Position numbers and translations under genes: made by a program. The notes beneath the pieces were generated by a model. That model was not told the DNA's origin. It saw only the letters and a program-made list of their open reading frames with translations, and did not search any database. DNA of 64,000 nt. Origin: Mytilus trossulus. Its lineage: Eukaryota; Mollusca; Bivalvia; Mytilida; Mytilidae. The DNA lies in contig NC_086381.1 of the NCBI RefSeq assembly GCF_036588685.1, positions 68,021,436 to 68,085,435 on the forward strand, given 5' to 3'. Of the stretch, positions 1 through 13,000 are shown one piece after another (the first letter of the stretch is position 1; each line of letters opens with the position of its first letter).

Positions 1-265
1 TAAATGAAATTTTATGCAGATATTCAATACAAAATACACATTCGTTTACACATTTATTGGTGTCATAACATTGGCTGTCATGCTCAGATTCCCCAAAAAA
101 TATAGTTCGACATCGTTCAGTCACTTACAATATGTCATCTTTTTAATTTGAAGTTTACTTTAAAGCTAGGTACCAATGCACCATAATTGAAATACGTGTA
201 CCTCGATCATTAGCTATAGTGTGTAATACTTAAAGCTAAGAGCTCAAAAAGGAAATTTTATTTAC

Positions 266-1897
266 CTCAAGTTCCATGAAATCGCCATCATTAAGATTAT
301 GAACTTTGTCAATGTGGACACGTGTTTGTCCTACCATATAAAGAGTTCTTGTTTTCTTCACTTCTCCCTTTATACCAAGACATTTACCAAGGGTCTCCTG
401 CGTAAAAAAAATACATTATTTTAAAAATGCAAACAAATAACGAAGCGTAAGAATTAAAATTTTTAAGTTAATGAATTAACCATTATTAACGTTAAAAACG
501 TTGTCATGCAACTGGTTAAGAAGGATCTCAGCAGTTGCATGATTTATTTCATCTTTTGGTGTACAAGTAAGGAATCTACGGACAATGTTAATTTTGTATC
601 ATTAAACGAAATGGAAATAGTATTTTCGGATTTCGACTGCCGTAAAAACTTGTTAGCTCTCACACACTTTTGTTAAAACAGTAAGGAAACTGGTCTTAAT
701 ATATCATGTATAGATAGATAAAAATAACAACCAGAAAAGTATAGCCTTCAAGGAGATTAATTAAGGTTTCATGAGACAAAACATAAGGTTTTTTTTCTGT
801 AAGAATTTACACATCTTTTAAAATACTGAATCAATATAGCATAATGGCGACCAATTTTCAAATCATAATATTAAGCAAAAACGAGGCTTTCCTGTTTCTA
901 TATATCCAACATGTCCAAATATTGTGTAGATTGATATAGCCGATAATATAAATGCTGAGTTCACACATATATTCGAATTCGATTCGCTTTAACTAATTCT
1001 TTAACTTTTGATTTGTATTCGCAAACGCGTATTTCCAATGCGAAACGGATAATTCATATTAACCAATTCGAATCAATTCGAATTACAAAAGAAAAATGTG
1101 TAAACGCGATAAGGGAATTCCATTCGAATTAAATGTCTGTGTGAAAGAGGCATTAGTTATTGGACTGATGGACAAACGGACGCAAATGAAATTTTACATG
1201 TTTTATTCATTCTAAGTAGAGAATCAGTAAGCATCTGCATATAATTGATAAATATTCTTACTTTGAGACTGTCAGGGTTGGAAACTTCCGTAATGTTATA
1301 GTCGCTGAATTTGGGTCCAGTTTGGTCAGGTCTATCGTAGAAGATCAGTTGCGCAGTTTTACCCTATTTGGAGAAAAAGAAAAAAGTTTGTCAAGAAGTT
1401 CAACATAAATTTCAAGTCTCATGACAATACGCATGAGGAATACTGTTTTCTATCAATATAGACATTTGGACGATTTTTTTAACAGGAAAAGGGATCATCA
1501 TATTATTTCAGATCCGATTATTTTTTCTGCTTAAAAATTGAAATATTTTTTACAAATTTGTTTTAACATTCAATTGATTTTAAAATATGCAGAGTTGTGG
1601 TTCATATATGTAAGAGAATGTTGTCATAGTCACAATGATAGTTTATGTTGTTTAAACTGTTATATTGCATAACCCTCAAGTAAAAAAAATAAAATAAAAA
1701 CACCAACATCGTCATCTCAGGATGCATATAGGTAAATTTACCTCAATCTTTCGTAGTTTGAGTCTTCCCTTATCCACAGTGAAGAATGTGTCTTCCTGGT
1801 GTAGAATGGTTGGTCCCTCAGTACATATCTGTTCTGCTATCTTACAGACACCTCCTACGTCTTTTAAATGGGCTTTTATTTCAACGTTTGACGGCAT
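266..1897 (-). CDS. CYTH-domain protein (CyaB/thiamine-triphosphatase-like), 5' part
   Basis: Three exons on the minus strand: 1742-1897 (52 codons, starting at an ATG), 1262-1363 (34 codons) and 266-397 (44 codons). All junctions are phase 0 with GT donors and AG acceptors. The first exon encodes MPSNVEIKA near the N-terminus, close to the CYTH signature ExExK (here NVEIK), then QEDTFF and GRLKLR. The second has LIFYDRPDQTGPKFSDY. The third has TRVHIDKVHNLNDGDFMELE, the acidic/basic strands of the triphosphate tunnel. CYTH proteins act on organic triphosphates or inorganic polyphosphate, probably in the cytosol; the substrate cannot be told here. The 130 residues lack the C-terminal helix and last strands, and I find no further exon in 1-265, so the 3' end must lie beyond the left edge. 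The gene is head-to-head with PXMP4, about 5.1 kb apart. Confidence 0.85.
952..1154. repeat. Short MITE-like element in CYTH intron
   Basis: About 200 bp bounded by an imperfect inverted repeat: the left end reads aatgctgagttcacacat and the reverse complement of the right end reads aatgcctctttcacacagac. The interior is rich in ttcgaattcg-type short palindromes. It has no coding capacity and no clear target-site duplication. It sits in the intron between CYTH exons 1 and 2. A non-autonomous DNA transposon is likely; the superfamily is not clear. Confidence 0.5.
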
Positions 1898-2295
1898 TTT
1901 GTAATTTGAGTATTACTGAAATTACAAATAAAAACTACGATAGAGGCCTCTATTGAGAAATCCTAGTTCGTGACTTTGGGATATAAATATTTTGCAGCAA
2001 TGTTAAAAAAAAATATTTTGCTATACTAGTTTACCGTAATTTAGATTTAGCATTATTTGAATTTACATATTGATAACAGTTTAGACATGATAGAGAGTTA
2101 CTGTAATTCTAGATATTAAACAAAATGTTTTCATGATTGTGTTTTCCCTAAAAAAAAAGTTATAATGATCCATGACTCAAGGGTTGGATAGGATTTTATT
2201 CCTGCAAAATTATCAAAATTCAAGCATTACTAGTATGTCCGTCTTCTTAATTTAGTTCTTACGATACAGAAACATTTGATTTTATAAATTTTCTT

Positions 2296-2440
2296 CAGTG
2301 GCAGATCCAGAAATTTTCATAAGTGGGAGTGGGGACCACCCGCTCCAGTCATGCTACAGTGATTCCCTGTATATTCAATCATTTTTTCCCAGAAAAAAGG
2401 GGGGACTCCCTGCTCCCTTTAAATCCGTCTCTGTTCTTGA
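2296..2440. repeat. Dispersed repeat with ggatccgcc-type end
   Basis: Begins cagtggcagatccag and continues through a G/C-run block. A reverse-orientation, shorter copy ends near 23533 in ctggatccgccaca, and another remnant with ctggatccgcc lies near 5740. The open reading frames here are by-products of the repeat. I recognise this as a widespread mussel repeat; its class is unknown. Confidence 0.5.
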
Positions 2441-3044
2441 AAGAAAATTCAGGTCGAGAACGTCAACAATCACGAAAACAAAAACAAAAAATTCACAAAC
2501 TGATAACAAAGGTCTTTGAATATGGTCCAGATTGGATGAATTTTTTTTAAATGCACTATATAATTATTTCCCTATGACCGGGCGCGGATCAAACCATATG
2601 CTAGTTGCCAACCAATGAAAACTGACCACATCCCCCTTTTTTGGATTTTCCTATGATCACGTATACTTGCCGTAGTACCCATATTGTAGATCCTATATAC
2701 GTAAATAAACAGAAGATTCTGCGACGCGTGTCAACTTCAAGTTGGAGCCGGAAATTTTTTCTTCATCTAAAAAAATTTGCCATATGTTTACCGTGCATTC
2801 TATGCGTGACAAACTTTGTACTTTTGCTATTTTGTTGATGTCCTCCGGACACGGGTAAGAGTATATCTTAGTGATGGTCTACTAAAAATATGCTTTGATC
2901 TAGCTGTCAGTAACTGCGAGTACTGTGAGATCTGTACTTTGTGTCTTTTTGTTGTTGGGATATACAAGTACCCGGCCACGTCTACTCTCTGTAGTATTTT
3001 TTATCCATATGATGAGTTGAGTCTTTTTCAACGGATTTTTATAG

Positions 3045-3420
3045 TTCGTCCCAAGTTATGGGAGGATTGGGGTCCCACTAAGCTCATTAACATGTTTAAC
3101 CCCGCCACATTCTGTATACATGTATACATGTATGTGCCTGTCCCAAGTCAGGAGCCTATTAATCATTGGTTGTCGTTTGTTTATGTGTTACATATTTTTT
3201 TTCGTTCATTTTTTTAAAATAAATTAGGCAGTTGGTTTTATTCATTTGAATTGTTTTACAATTGTCATTTCGGGGTCTTTTAACGCTGACTAAGCGTTAT
3301 AGACTTTGCTCAGAGTTGAAGGACGTATGGTGACCTATAGTTGATAATTTCTCTGTCATTTGGTCTCTGGTTGAGAGTTGTCTTTCTGGCAATCATACTG
3401 CATCTTCTTTTTTTATATAA
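3045..3420 (+). repeat. Family Z dispersed repeat (plus orientation)
   Basis: Contains the blocks 'cctgtcccaagtcagg', 'gttgaaggacgtatggtgac' and 'gcaatcatactgcatcttc'. Related or reverse-complement copies lie at 9765-9935, 12846-14420 (split), 17290-17635, 20460-20880, 35695-36005, 48615-48705 and 54965-55030. No intact coding sequence. It may be the 3' part of a retroelement or a SINE-like unit; the repeat nature is clear from the number of copies within this window. Confidence 0.7.
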
Positions 3421-3469
3421 CATATGTTTGTCTCTCTCTTTACTTGTGATAGAGGTGAAACTGATCTAA

Positions 3470-3730
3470 AAGAGGGACGAAAGATACCAAAGGGACAGTC
3501 AAACTCATAAATCTAAAACAAACCGACAACGCCATGGCTAAAAATGAAAAAGACAAACAGAAAAACAATAGTACACATGACACAACATAGAAAACTAAAG
3601 AATAAACAACACGAACCCCACCAAAAACTAGGGGTGATCTCAGGTGCTTCGGAAGGGTAAGCAGATCCTGCTCCATATGCGGCACCCGTCGTGTTGCTTA
3701 TGTGATTACAAATCCGGTAAATAGTCTAAT
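3470..3730 (-). repeat. Family V dispersed repeat
   Basis: Contains the blocks 'gacaacgccatggctaaaaa' and 'gcacccgtcgtgttgctta'. Related copies lie at 43930-44140 (same orientation) and 60360-60600 (opposite orientation), with a weak remnant near 30930-31030. It directly abuts the 3' side of the minus-strand RT fragment at 3769-4540, so it could be part of that element's 3' region. No coding evidence. Confidence 0.55.
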
Positions 3731-3768
3731 TCGGTAGGTCAAATTCATGAAAGGGAAGGGGATTATAG

Positions 3769-4525
3769 TTACGACGCAAGGAACATATCCGATATCATTT
3801 GTGAAATGGTAATTCCATAACGGTCAACCAACTCGTGATGGCGTCCGTAAAATTTACGAAGGGATGATTTCAACTTCGCCATTTGGAACTCTTGATTTAA
3901 TAGCTTCCTTGTGAGCAGTGACCCTCTATCAAGAAAATCATGATAGGAAATGCAAGCACGGGAATATCGTATCAATTGAGAGATATATACCCCGTATGCA
4001 GGTGCTGCTGGAATGTTGCTACTTAGAAATGGAAAGTTCACAATTGGAAAGCTGACATCATCTCTTTTGTCGTAAAGTTTTGTCTTCAACCGACCCTCAT
4101 TGTCAATTTCTAGATGTAAGTCAAGATATGAAGCTGACTTAACTGTATCTGTAGTATCCTTTATCTCCAATTCGATGGGATAGATGCGTTCCACATAGTC
4201 ACCAAATGTTGAATTGTTTAGTGAAAGAACGTCATCTATATAGCGGAAAGTACAGTTAAAGGATATTGCTAACTTCTTATCTTTCTTCCTAAGAAGTTCC
4301 TGCATGAAGTCAGCCTCATAATAATTAAGAAACAAGTCAGTAAGTAGAGGGGCACAGTTTGTTCCCATTGGGATGCCGACAGTCTGTTGAAAAACACGTC
4401 CTCCGAACGTAACAAATATGTTGTCAATCAAGAAATCAAGCATCTTGATAATATCTGTTTCAGAGAATTTTTTGTTTGAATCAGAGTGATTCTTTACAAA
4501 GTAGGATTTATCCCTCCCTAAGACT
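3769..4525 (-). pseudogene. Reverse transcriptase fragment A (PLE-like retroelement)
   Basis: The minus-strand frame from about 4525 to 3769 is open and reads as an RT palm and thumb. From the internal Met at 4443 (224 residues), GIPMGTNCAPLL is at residues 23-34 and the catalytic FRYIDDVLS at 66-74. SASYLDLHLEID and YDKRDD follow, then a helical C-terminal part ending at the stop at 3769. Upstream residues (GRDKSYFVKNHSDSNKKFSE) extend the frame to a stop near 4526. The N-terminal fingers and any endonuclease are missing. I have seen this RT type widely in molluscs and place it near Penelope-like elements, with moderate certainty; the YIDD core itself is clear. This is the best preserved of several RT fragments in the window. 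Confidence 0.85.
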
Positions 4526-4540
4526 AAGGGTTCCTATACG

Positions 4541-5837
4541 TAAAAAAACAAGTGTTGTGCTATTTGCTTTATTTCAGATCTTTGACTCTTGGGATGATTT
4601 GTTTTTACTCCCTGTGTATTTTGCCCTGCAATTTATTTTAAATGTGCATCTTGCGAGTCCAAGGTCCCTTACACGCTTACAGCGAGTCTCGTTGGGGTTT
4701 AATCGTGACGCGGCGGGATCGGACTATTTTTTTAAGCATGACACGTGAGAGTCGAATAATGAAACATGAAAACATGAACCGAAGTCCTGCGGTTCACGGG
4801 CTATTATGGCAAAGAGAAGCAGGATACGGGGTTGTCGCTAAACAGTAAGCGGGATCCAGGATCAGACAACCCCAACCTCCAATGAGACCCCCTTAAAGTC
4901 GGACATAGTATATGTATGTTAATCAAATTATTTTCCTTGTAAACATATAATTTATGAGCATGTGACCATGTAAGGGTCATTTAATTAAGAAGCAATTGTA
5001 TGCAATTTATAGGATTTTTGTTTTGGCTGATAAACACACTTGTCTGGCCAATCCTGGAAGAAAGGCTTGCGTTAATTTAAACAAGTATGTGTGTGTACTT
5101 TCCAATACACTACGCAATTAAAAGGTCGTTTAGACAAGTTAAAAGGAGTTCAATTCGGCAGTCAGCATTAGATTAACAGATATACAATTATTGTCATGAT
5201 CAAGTTTAACAAATATGCATGCAACTGTGCAATTGCCAAAGGACATATACTAGTACATGATATATGATGGAACATACAAGAGCTGGTTGTCAGAGGGTCC
5301 TGGTGTGATTTGCAGAATAGAAAAATAATGAATGAGTCCAAAATTTAAACAAATATTTACATTTTAGTTACTAGGGTATCAGTAATTAATAAGGAATCGA
5401 GAACATTAGATACTGCAAAGAAATAGAGAACTCTCATATATATATCATAATCTATCATGTCTATATGGCTAAAAGGATAAAGAACACGGCATATATTTAT
5501 TTAAAGAACCACAAAAAGGATCATCCAGACCCTCGATACCTCTATGTTGCAGTGAATATCATGAGAATCAATATGTCCGATATGATATTATCATGATTAA
5601 TTATATCCCATATGTCCTATTTTATATAGCTAATGTTTTGGGAAATAATAAAACTGAGTTAAGGGCTTGTTAAGAGTTACATGACGTCATAATTTTTTGG
5701 ACTAGGTTGTGACCCCCTCCCCTTTTCAAATGTCTGGATCCGCCGGGCCCCCTGTTGTCTGTGCGCCTGCATGTATCACAAACGAGTTGGCCACGATTTA
5801 TAAAAGGTATGAGTGTGTCTATTAATTTACTATAACG
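4541..5837. other. No gene seen
   Basis: AT-rich sequence with no convincing coding exon. A short remnant with ctggatccgcc near 5740 belongs to the repeat described at 2296. The small open frames at 4476-4848 look like chance frames in decayed retroelement sequence. Confidence 0.4.
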
Positions 5838-6470
5838 TACACTACATCGGTCTTAAGGTTCATCATAAGGAATTGAAAAATATGGCCGTGTTTACGCCTC
5901 AATAATTACTATGAGTACAGACAAACTGGTACATCCAGGAAAGTTTTAAGGCATGGCAGGAACTAGATATATAAAAGTTATATGAAGTCTACGTTTCAGA
6001 AAATTAAAAACTTACCTGCATTTTGATGTGCATTTTTTTCCAGTCTGCAGAAGATAGCAAAATAAACAAACACCCGAGTTTCATTTGATACGGTCCACTC
6101 AGTTACACAGTTTAAACCTGTTAAATCACCTATTGTCTACAGGAGTCTATTGTCCATCTATTGTCCATTTAAATCAATACTACTCACAACATTGATTATA
6201 TGAGGGGAGCTTCTCAATCGTTTTCACTACTTAGTTAATTTTTGCACCTTCTGCAGGAACGAAAAAAAATGGATAGCAAAATCTAGAAAAGTTTATAATT
6301 TTCTGAAACATAAAATGCATTTAAAATTTATATATCTAGTTCCTGCCATCCCTCAAAACTGTTCCAGGTGTATAGGTTAGTCTGTGCTCAGAGTAAAATT
6401 TGGGGTGTAAATACGGCCATTTTAGCCAAAAGGTTATGATGAACCTTAACTAAAGGTCTAATGTAAGTAT
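5838..6470. repeat. Fold-back element with about 170-bp inverted arms
   Basis: The left arm (about 5848-6015) and right arm (about 6280-6462) are imperfect reverse complements. Shared blocks include aaggttcatcataa, atggccgt.tttac, ggcaggaactagatatataaa and tttcagaaaatta. The roughly 265-bp centre has no coding capacity. Termini carry an inverted 'gtctt(a)aggttcatcat'. It is a non-autonomous fold-back or DNA transposon copy about 0.6 kb upstream of PXMP4. Confidence 0.65.
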
Positions 6471-7030
6471 AAAAGTATAATTTATCATAATGTATATATA
6501 AATTAGCGCATTCACATTAGGTAATTTGTGGTGAAAATACATTGAATACATGTAAATTCGATACAGCATTTCAAAGCGAAAGTCGATTTTTTAAAATTAT
6601 ATATTGTAAAAATGTGCTAAAACAACGAAGCATTTATTTAAAAACAGTCCGCTTTATTAATGAAAATTTAACTTACCGCTAAAAATCAAAGCACGTGTTT
6701 TTTGTTTACGGAAATAAATGATATATACATGTAGGGAGAATTAGTTGATTTTATTTTTAGATGTGTAGTACATAACACGTAGTTATACGATAACAGTTAT
6801 TTAATTGGTAATGGAAAATTATATTTTCTTGCTAATAAAGTATACATCATAAATTAATCTGCTTTACTGGCTAATTTTGCAGTATCATTGTAGTAAAATT
6901 TTAGCAATCACATTAAAGACGGGTCCCGGTATTTTAGCTCTTTTGTGTTGAAGGTAAAAAAGCTACAAATGTAAACAAAAACCTTCTGATCTAAGATTTT
7001 GTGACCGGGTCATTTTGATAACGAAAAAAA
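6471..7030. other. Region upstream of PXMP4; probable promoter and 5' UTR
   Basis: AT-rich, with no open frame. The last 120 bases before the ATG are the likely 5' UTR. I see no TATA box I would trust at a fixed distance, nor a CpG-dense patch. Confidence 0.3.
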
Positions 7031-10000
7031 ATGTCAGTTGCAGCTATTAACAGATTATTGCTATCAGGGCAGTATGCTACTGTACTGTCGGTAGTTAAAG
7101 GTTTCAGAAATGGGGCGGTGTAAGTCATATAATAGAGACAATGTTATGTTTTCAGTGTTGTCGTTGCCGTTGGTCGTCTTTCAGTTTCATGACAAACTTC
7201 TATCAGATTCAGTATATATATTTTATTTCAGCTTATACAATTTAATTGCTATATATATCAACATCAGGTCACAAATATAAATCAAATCAAATAAATCACA
7301 TCAGCATGATCAGTCAGGTGTGAATCCAGGTCTGTTCGCACTCAATCACGTTCGCCCCCTTTCACTTTCCCACACTACACGTTCGCAACCGAAGTTCGTT
7401 TGCACCCTACAGGTTCGCTCCCAATTTTTATTGGTTTTGTTCTTCAAACTTACATTTTTTTGCATGAGTGAATATTTTCTCTAAATTCCAGAGTTGTTGT
7501 CGGTTGTCCGAACCTTTTAATTAAGTTTTGGCAAGTTTCTTCCTATATAAGAATATTTGTTGTCATTGGCTCAAAATAAAGTGAGATTTTGTCAAAAAGT
7601 TTTTATTTGTGTTGAATAAATCTTAATCAATTATGGTTAGAATAGAATATCTTTTATTTCCATAAGAGGTACATGTACTCTCAAAGGGGCATAGTGCATA
7701 TATACATATATGACAATATAAAGTTACAAACTATTACAAATACAATAAAGCAGAACAACAAAACAGTATACTAAAGTTAGACATTATAAATATTGCTTAC
7801 AGTATCCCAGTGTTATATAATAAATGTTAACTGACAAGGCAGGTGTTTTGATAAGAAATAGCCAACTTGTTTCAAAATATTAATAGACTCACAGTTAAAT
7901 AACCAAATTAATTTATTGACCATATCCAAGGAGTTAAAATGTTTACCTTCTTTAAATATCAGATCAAATAACAGGTCTCTATCCTTAGAGTATACAGGAC
8001 ATTCTATAAGAAAATGAAGTACATCTTCCACTTTATTTAAATCGCATTTATCACAAATTCTCTGATGAACTTCTAATTTGGAATATCTCCCAGTTTCAAT
8101 TTTTGAGTCTATGAGATGATTCCTGAATTTTGTGATAGCTTTTCTCAGATCAAAATTATTCAAGATATATAAATAATTTTCTTTACAAAATGATCATGAT
8201 GATGTTTTAAATTGACAATATATATGTTCTTAGTTTTCCTTGGCTATTTTGGCTATAAGCATTCTCCCAAAATTTAACATGGGACACTTTTAAACAATTA
8301 ACATGATTAAGTAAAAATTTTCTGAATTTGTATTTACTAAAATTAATAAAGTTACTAGTGTATATATTGCTACAGGTATATAATTTCTTGATAAATAATT
8401 AATTGTTTCAGATCAAAGCGGCCAAGCTGTTCAAAACAATTATCTTAATTTCTGTGTTTTTCATTGAAAATTTTTAATGTTTTCCTCATACCAAGCTAAA
8501 TTATAACATGCAGTTTAAGCAATTTTAAAAAACAACAATCATCATGATCATGATTTTCTAATTATTCAATTAGAATTTGATTTGATATTGGGTGCGAATA
8601 TGTAGGGTGCAGACTGACCTTTGGTGCAAGGTGAGAACGTGTATAGGGAAAATGAGGGTGCGAAAGTGTTTTGGGCACAAACAGACCTGATACAGTCAGG
8701 GGTACTACTAGTCCTATAAAGTATGACTTCACATTCTTATTAAATTAAAGTTTTTAAATTGATATTTTCATTTTATATTTTTTTTTATTGCAAATTATTA
8801 ATGCGATTATTAAATAAAGAAATATGAAATTTATAGTTTTAAACAAGAGAAATTTATGTGGGATTGTAAAAAAAAATACTTATATAAGTAAATTTTTGAC
8901 AAAATTAAGGGGAGATTATTCAAACATTTTAATTAAATTATATATAAGTATACATTTTTATTTTATTTACTTGTACATGTAAGTAGAACCCCTGACTGTC
9001 ATTCTCCGATTAATAAGCTGCTACATTTTGTACATGTATGGATAAGAAAATTTGTTAGTAATATATTGTTCATGGCCAAGTTGTTAAGATTAAAGGCTAC
9101 AGTGCTGAAGGTCATTGGTTAGATTCATACTCAGAGCTGGAAATTTCAGTATGTTAGTCATTGTTCATGTTGTTTATATTAATATGATTTCCACTCTCTA
9201 GATTGTACATTTATTTTTACTTTTATAGTTTGAAACAGTAAATATTTCTTGACATAATTCCTTGTTTTGTACATCATGTAGATATAGGAAGATGTGGTGT
9301 GAGTGCATGTATACTTTTATTATGATATATCAAAGAGTATGTTTTTGTCTTTACAGCTATGGGGCTAAAGTTCGGTTTCCACATTCACTGGTAATGGCAT
9401 TCTTGTTTAAAAGAGAAAGGTAGGTAAAAAGTAAAATAAGGAAAAGTCTGTAACACCAAGGAAATTTTAAAAAAAATCCCTTTTCAAATGGAAAAATCAA
9501 AAGCTCAAACACATCAAAGGTATGGATAAAACTCATATTCCTGACTTGGAACATCAATTTCCTTATGTAAAGTCAACTAAAGAAAATTTAAGGAGGTATG
9601 TACTAAGCCTGCCAGTGGATTTTATTTTATGAATAGTACATGTAGTATGAAAATAATAAACAAATGATTCTTTACTTTACTTCACATGCTTTATTAAAGG
9701 TAATAAAGACAAATAGGATAATTTTCGTTTGCAGCAATATATGGTGTCTAGCTTACAATGTAATATAAAAAAGAAGATGTGGTATGATTGCCAATGAGAC
9801 AACTATCCACAAAAGACCAAAATGACACAAACATTAACAATTATAGGTCACCGTACGGCCTTCAACAATGAGCAAAGCCCATACCGCATATAGTCAGCTA
9901 TAAAAGGCCCCCATAAGATAATGTAAAACAATTCAAGCGAGAAAACTAATGGCCTTATTTATGTAAAAAAATGAAGACAATTTCAAGAAAAAAACCAAGA

Positions 10001-13000
10001 ATTTCTAACAAACATTTGTAAAACAGTACACATCACTTTTTACCTAGAGAATTATTTAGCGGTACATTTACCATTAAATAAATTGTACTTGTTTTTGTTT
10101 TATAATTATTATCCCTAGCGTGACTGTCATCATGTACTGTAACAGGACTTTGATAAAATATACTTGTACATGTATAACCCCTGACTGTCATTTAGTCTTA
10201 CAGTGACTTAAATTATATGTGTATATTTAAATTACATATTTGTATCAATTAAACACTTTTTTTCCTTAAAAATTGGAGATGACATATATTCAATTGCTAA
10301 ATAATTGATATCCATTAAGGTACAAAACATTTCTGCTTGATTTTCCTATGAACAGTTACTTTGGAAAGAAATATAAACCATTGAAATTGGTTGGTAAATT
10401 ATTTATTTTATACAACTAATATGCTTCATATATTTTTAGATTTGATTTTTTTCCTCTTCTTTTTTAATGTTTTTTAGGAATAAAGTATGGCTGACATTAT
10501 GATTTTTTTTAAAACTTTATATCAATGAATTTTTTTTAAAACTTTATATCAATGAATTTTTTTAAAAACTTTATATCAATGAATTTTTTTAAAAACTTTA
10601 TATCAATGAATTTTAATTAGGGTAAACACTAATATATATATACTTGATGTTCTGGACATAAACAGTGCTAGTCCAAAACTGGTTTTATTTATGAAAACAA
10701 AATTTTGAAACTTTCATTCAACTTATTTACACTCAACACATCCTAATATCAAGTTTAAGCACAATAGAACATTCATACAAGTCATCATGATATTATTTAT
10801 TGTTGAAAAAATGAATAAAGAGAGATAACTCTAATATTTATTACAGACACTCATGTTTTTTGTTAAATGCCAAAAAAAGTCTTAAATACATTGAATTGCA
10901 GTACGAGACAAGGCTGTCAAAATTTAATAAAAGATATATTGTCTAAGGATTCACAAGACATGATACTTTTAAAAATATTTATAATTAATAGTAATACAAT
11001 ACCAGCAGAGGATAATTTTGCTCAATGCTCATAATATATAGTAATTAAGAAGATACCAGGAGAATGAGCAGAAGATATTTACAAGTGTTTAAAATGAAAA
11101 TGATTATTATGCAGTCAGGGGTACTACTTGTTCAAGTTATTTTTTATTATTTTAAGAATTAAATATTAATATAAAAGTTATCAAAAGTTAATATTTAAGA
11201 TGCTCCTTAGTAAATTGAAATTAAAGGGAGATAATTCAAACCTTATCAGAAAAAATGAAAATAACAAATTTACTTATAAAAAGTATATTATTATTTATTT
11301 ATATACTTCTTCATGTAAATGAAAATTAAAAGTATATTATTATTAATATTCATAAAATAATTAGTAAAATAAGTTAACAGTTCCAGTTCAATCAATTTCA
11401 TCCTTCCATTGGGACTCTTCAGGATAACTGATATAGCGTTGTTATGGGCGACGTCGTTACGGAGGTTTGTGACTTCTGGCATCTTTGTAATCAAAAGTTC
11501 TTGGGATTATTATTTATATATATACTTCTTCATGTAAATAGAAATAAGTTGTACAAGTAGTACCCCTGACTGTTATGTAAAATTCTATATTTGCACTCAT
11601 TATTTATGTAATATATGTAAAAAGGATCAATGAAAATTGTAAATACCAAAGACAAGTGCTTTAAAAAAATATAATAAGCGTTTGGAAATTTTTACACATT
11701 TAAAAATATTTACTATATATTATTCAATTATTACATGCATTATTTTATTTTACAGTCCAAAAGATATGGCAAGAGGAATTTTAGAAGCAACATTTACACA
11801 TTCTAAGAACTTGGCCATGTTTGTGTTCCTGTATAAATCATTGACTAGTCTGATGTCCTGGTTACAGTCAGAAAAGGTTGAGTTTCACTCCTTTATGGCG
11901 GCATTTGTTGGAGGATATTTGGTGTTTGGTAGATACAACAAAGTTAATGAACAAGTAAGTTTACAAAACAAAAAGTTTAAGCGAGCAGTAAGGTGTTTAT
12001 TTATATTTCTTGAATGAATGCTGCTGACAAATTTCATGAGTAGAAAATTAAGTCAGAAAAGAATGCACAAAAAAGGTTGAGAAATAATCCCAAAAAGTTG
12101 AGTGAATACTAAGAAGTTCATGAAGTAAGGACTTTACATGAGAAAAGTGTCTGTCTGTTATGTTGGTTTACAGATCTAGAACATACATGCATTTACCATA
12201 GAAAAAGAATAATTATGATGACATATAAACTGTATAAGGCAAGTACTTTTTATCATGAATTGTCTTCATAACAATTTTAAAGTATACTCTCCCTATTACT
12301 TTTGTAGTGTCTTGAGACTGCCATGGTTTCATACAAATTTGAATCAGATATATTTCAAGCCAAATTTTAATGTAGATAAACTTTCCTCATATATATATAT
12401 ATACTTCTAAAACAGATTATTGGACCTTTTACATGTGTGATTCAGGTCTTTTCAAACATGTTAATTTGTAAAATACACACATGTAGAATGTGCTACGACC
12501 ATCACTTTATATTCTATATGTACTCTTGATACTATGAAAACAAGAAACTGTTCAAACTTAACTCTGTATCATAAGAAGAAAAATTACAATTTTTATAACT
12601 TGAAAGTTGATTTGATAATACCGTGTTCAAGGGGAAATAACTCAATGTACATTTGCTAAACTAAATATTTTCATGTTGCTTTTCATGTAAAAGTCATGAC
12701 TTGTACACAATAGTTTAACTACATGTGAAACAACACAAAATACCAAATCCTTACAACATCATATACAATTTTATATAAACATGTTTCAGAATGTAGTACT
12801 TGCCTTTAACAAAATGTGATGTTTTTGAGTATTGTATAATATATAAAATAGGGAGATGAGTTATGATTGCCAATGAGACAATTTTCCACCACAGTACAAC
12901 TAAAGTGGATGTAAGGAATCAAAGGCAGCCTTCAACAATGAGCAAAGACTATACTGCACAGTGTTCCAGCTAGGTTTTCAAAAGGGCAGGGTGCCAATCC

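Noticed and set aside
2816..3217. 133-residue plus-strand open frame
   Set aside because: It runs through a family Z repeat, and its sense does not match any known protein.
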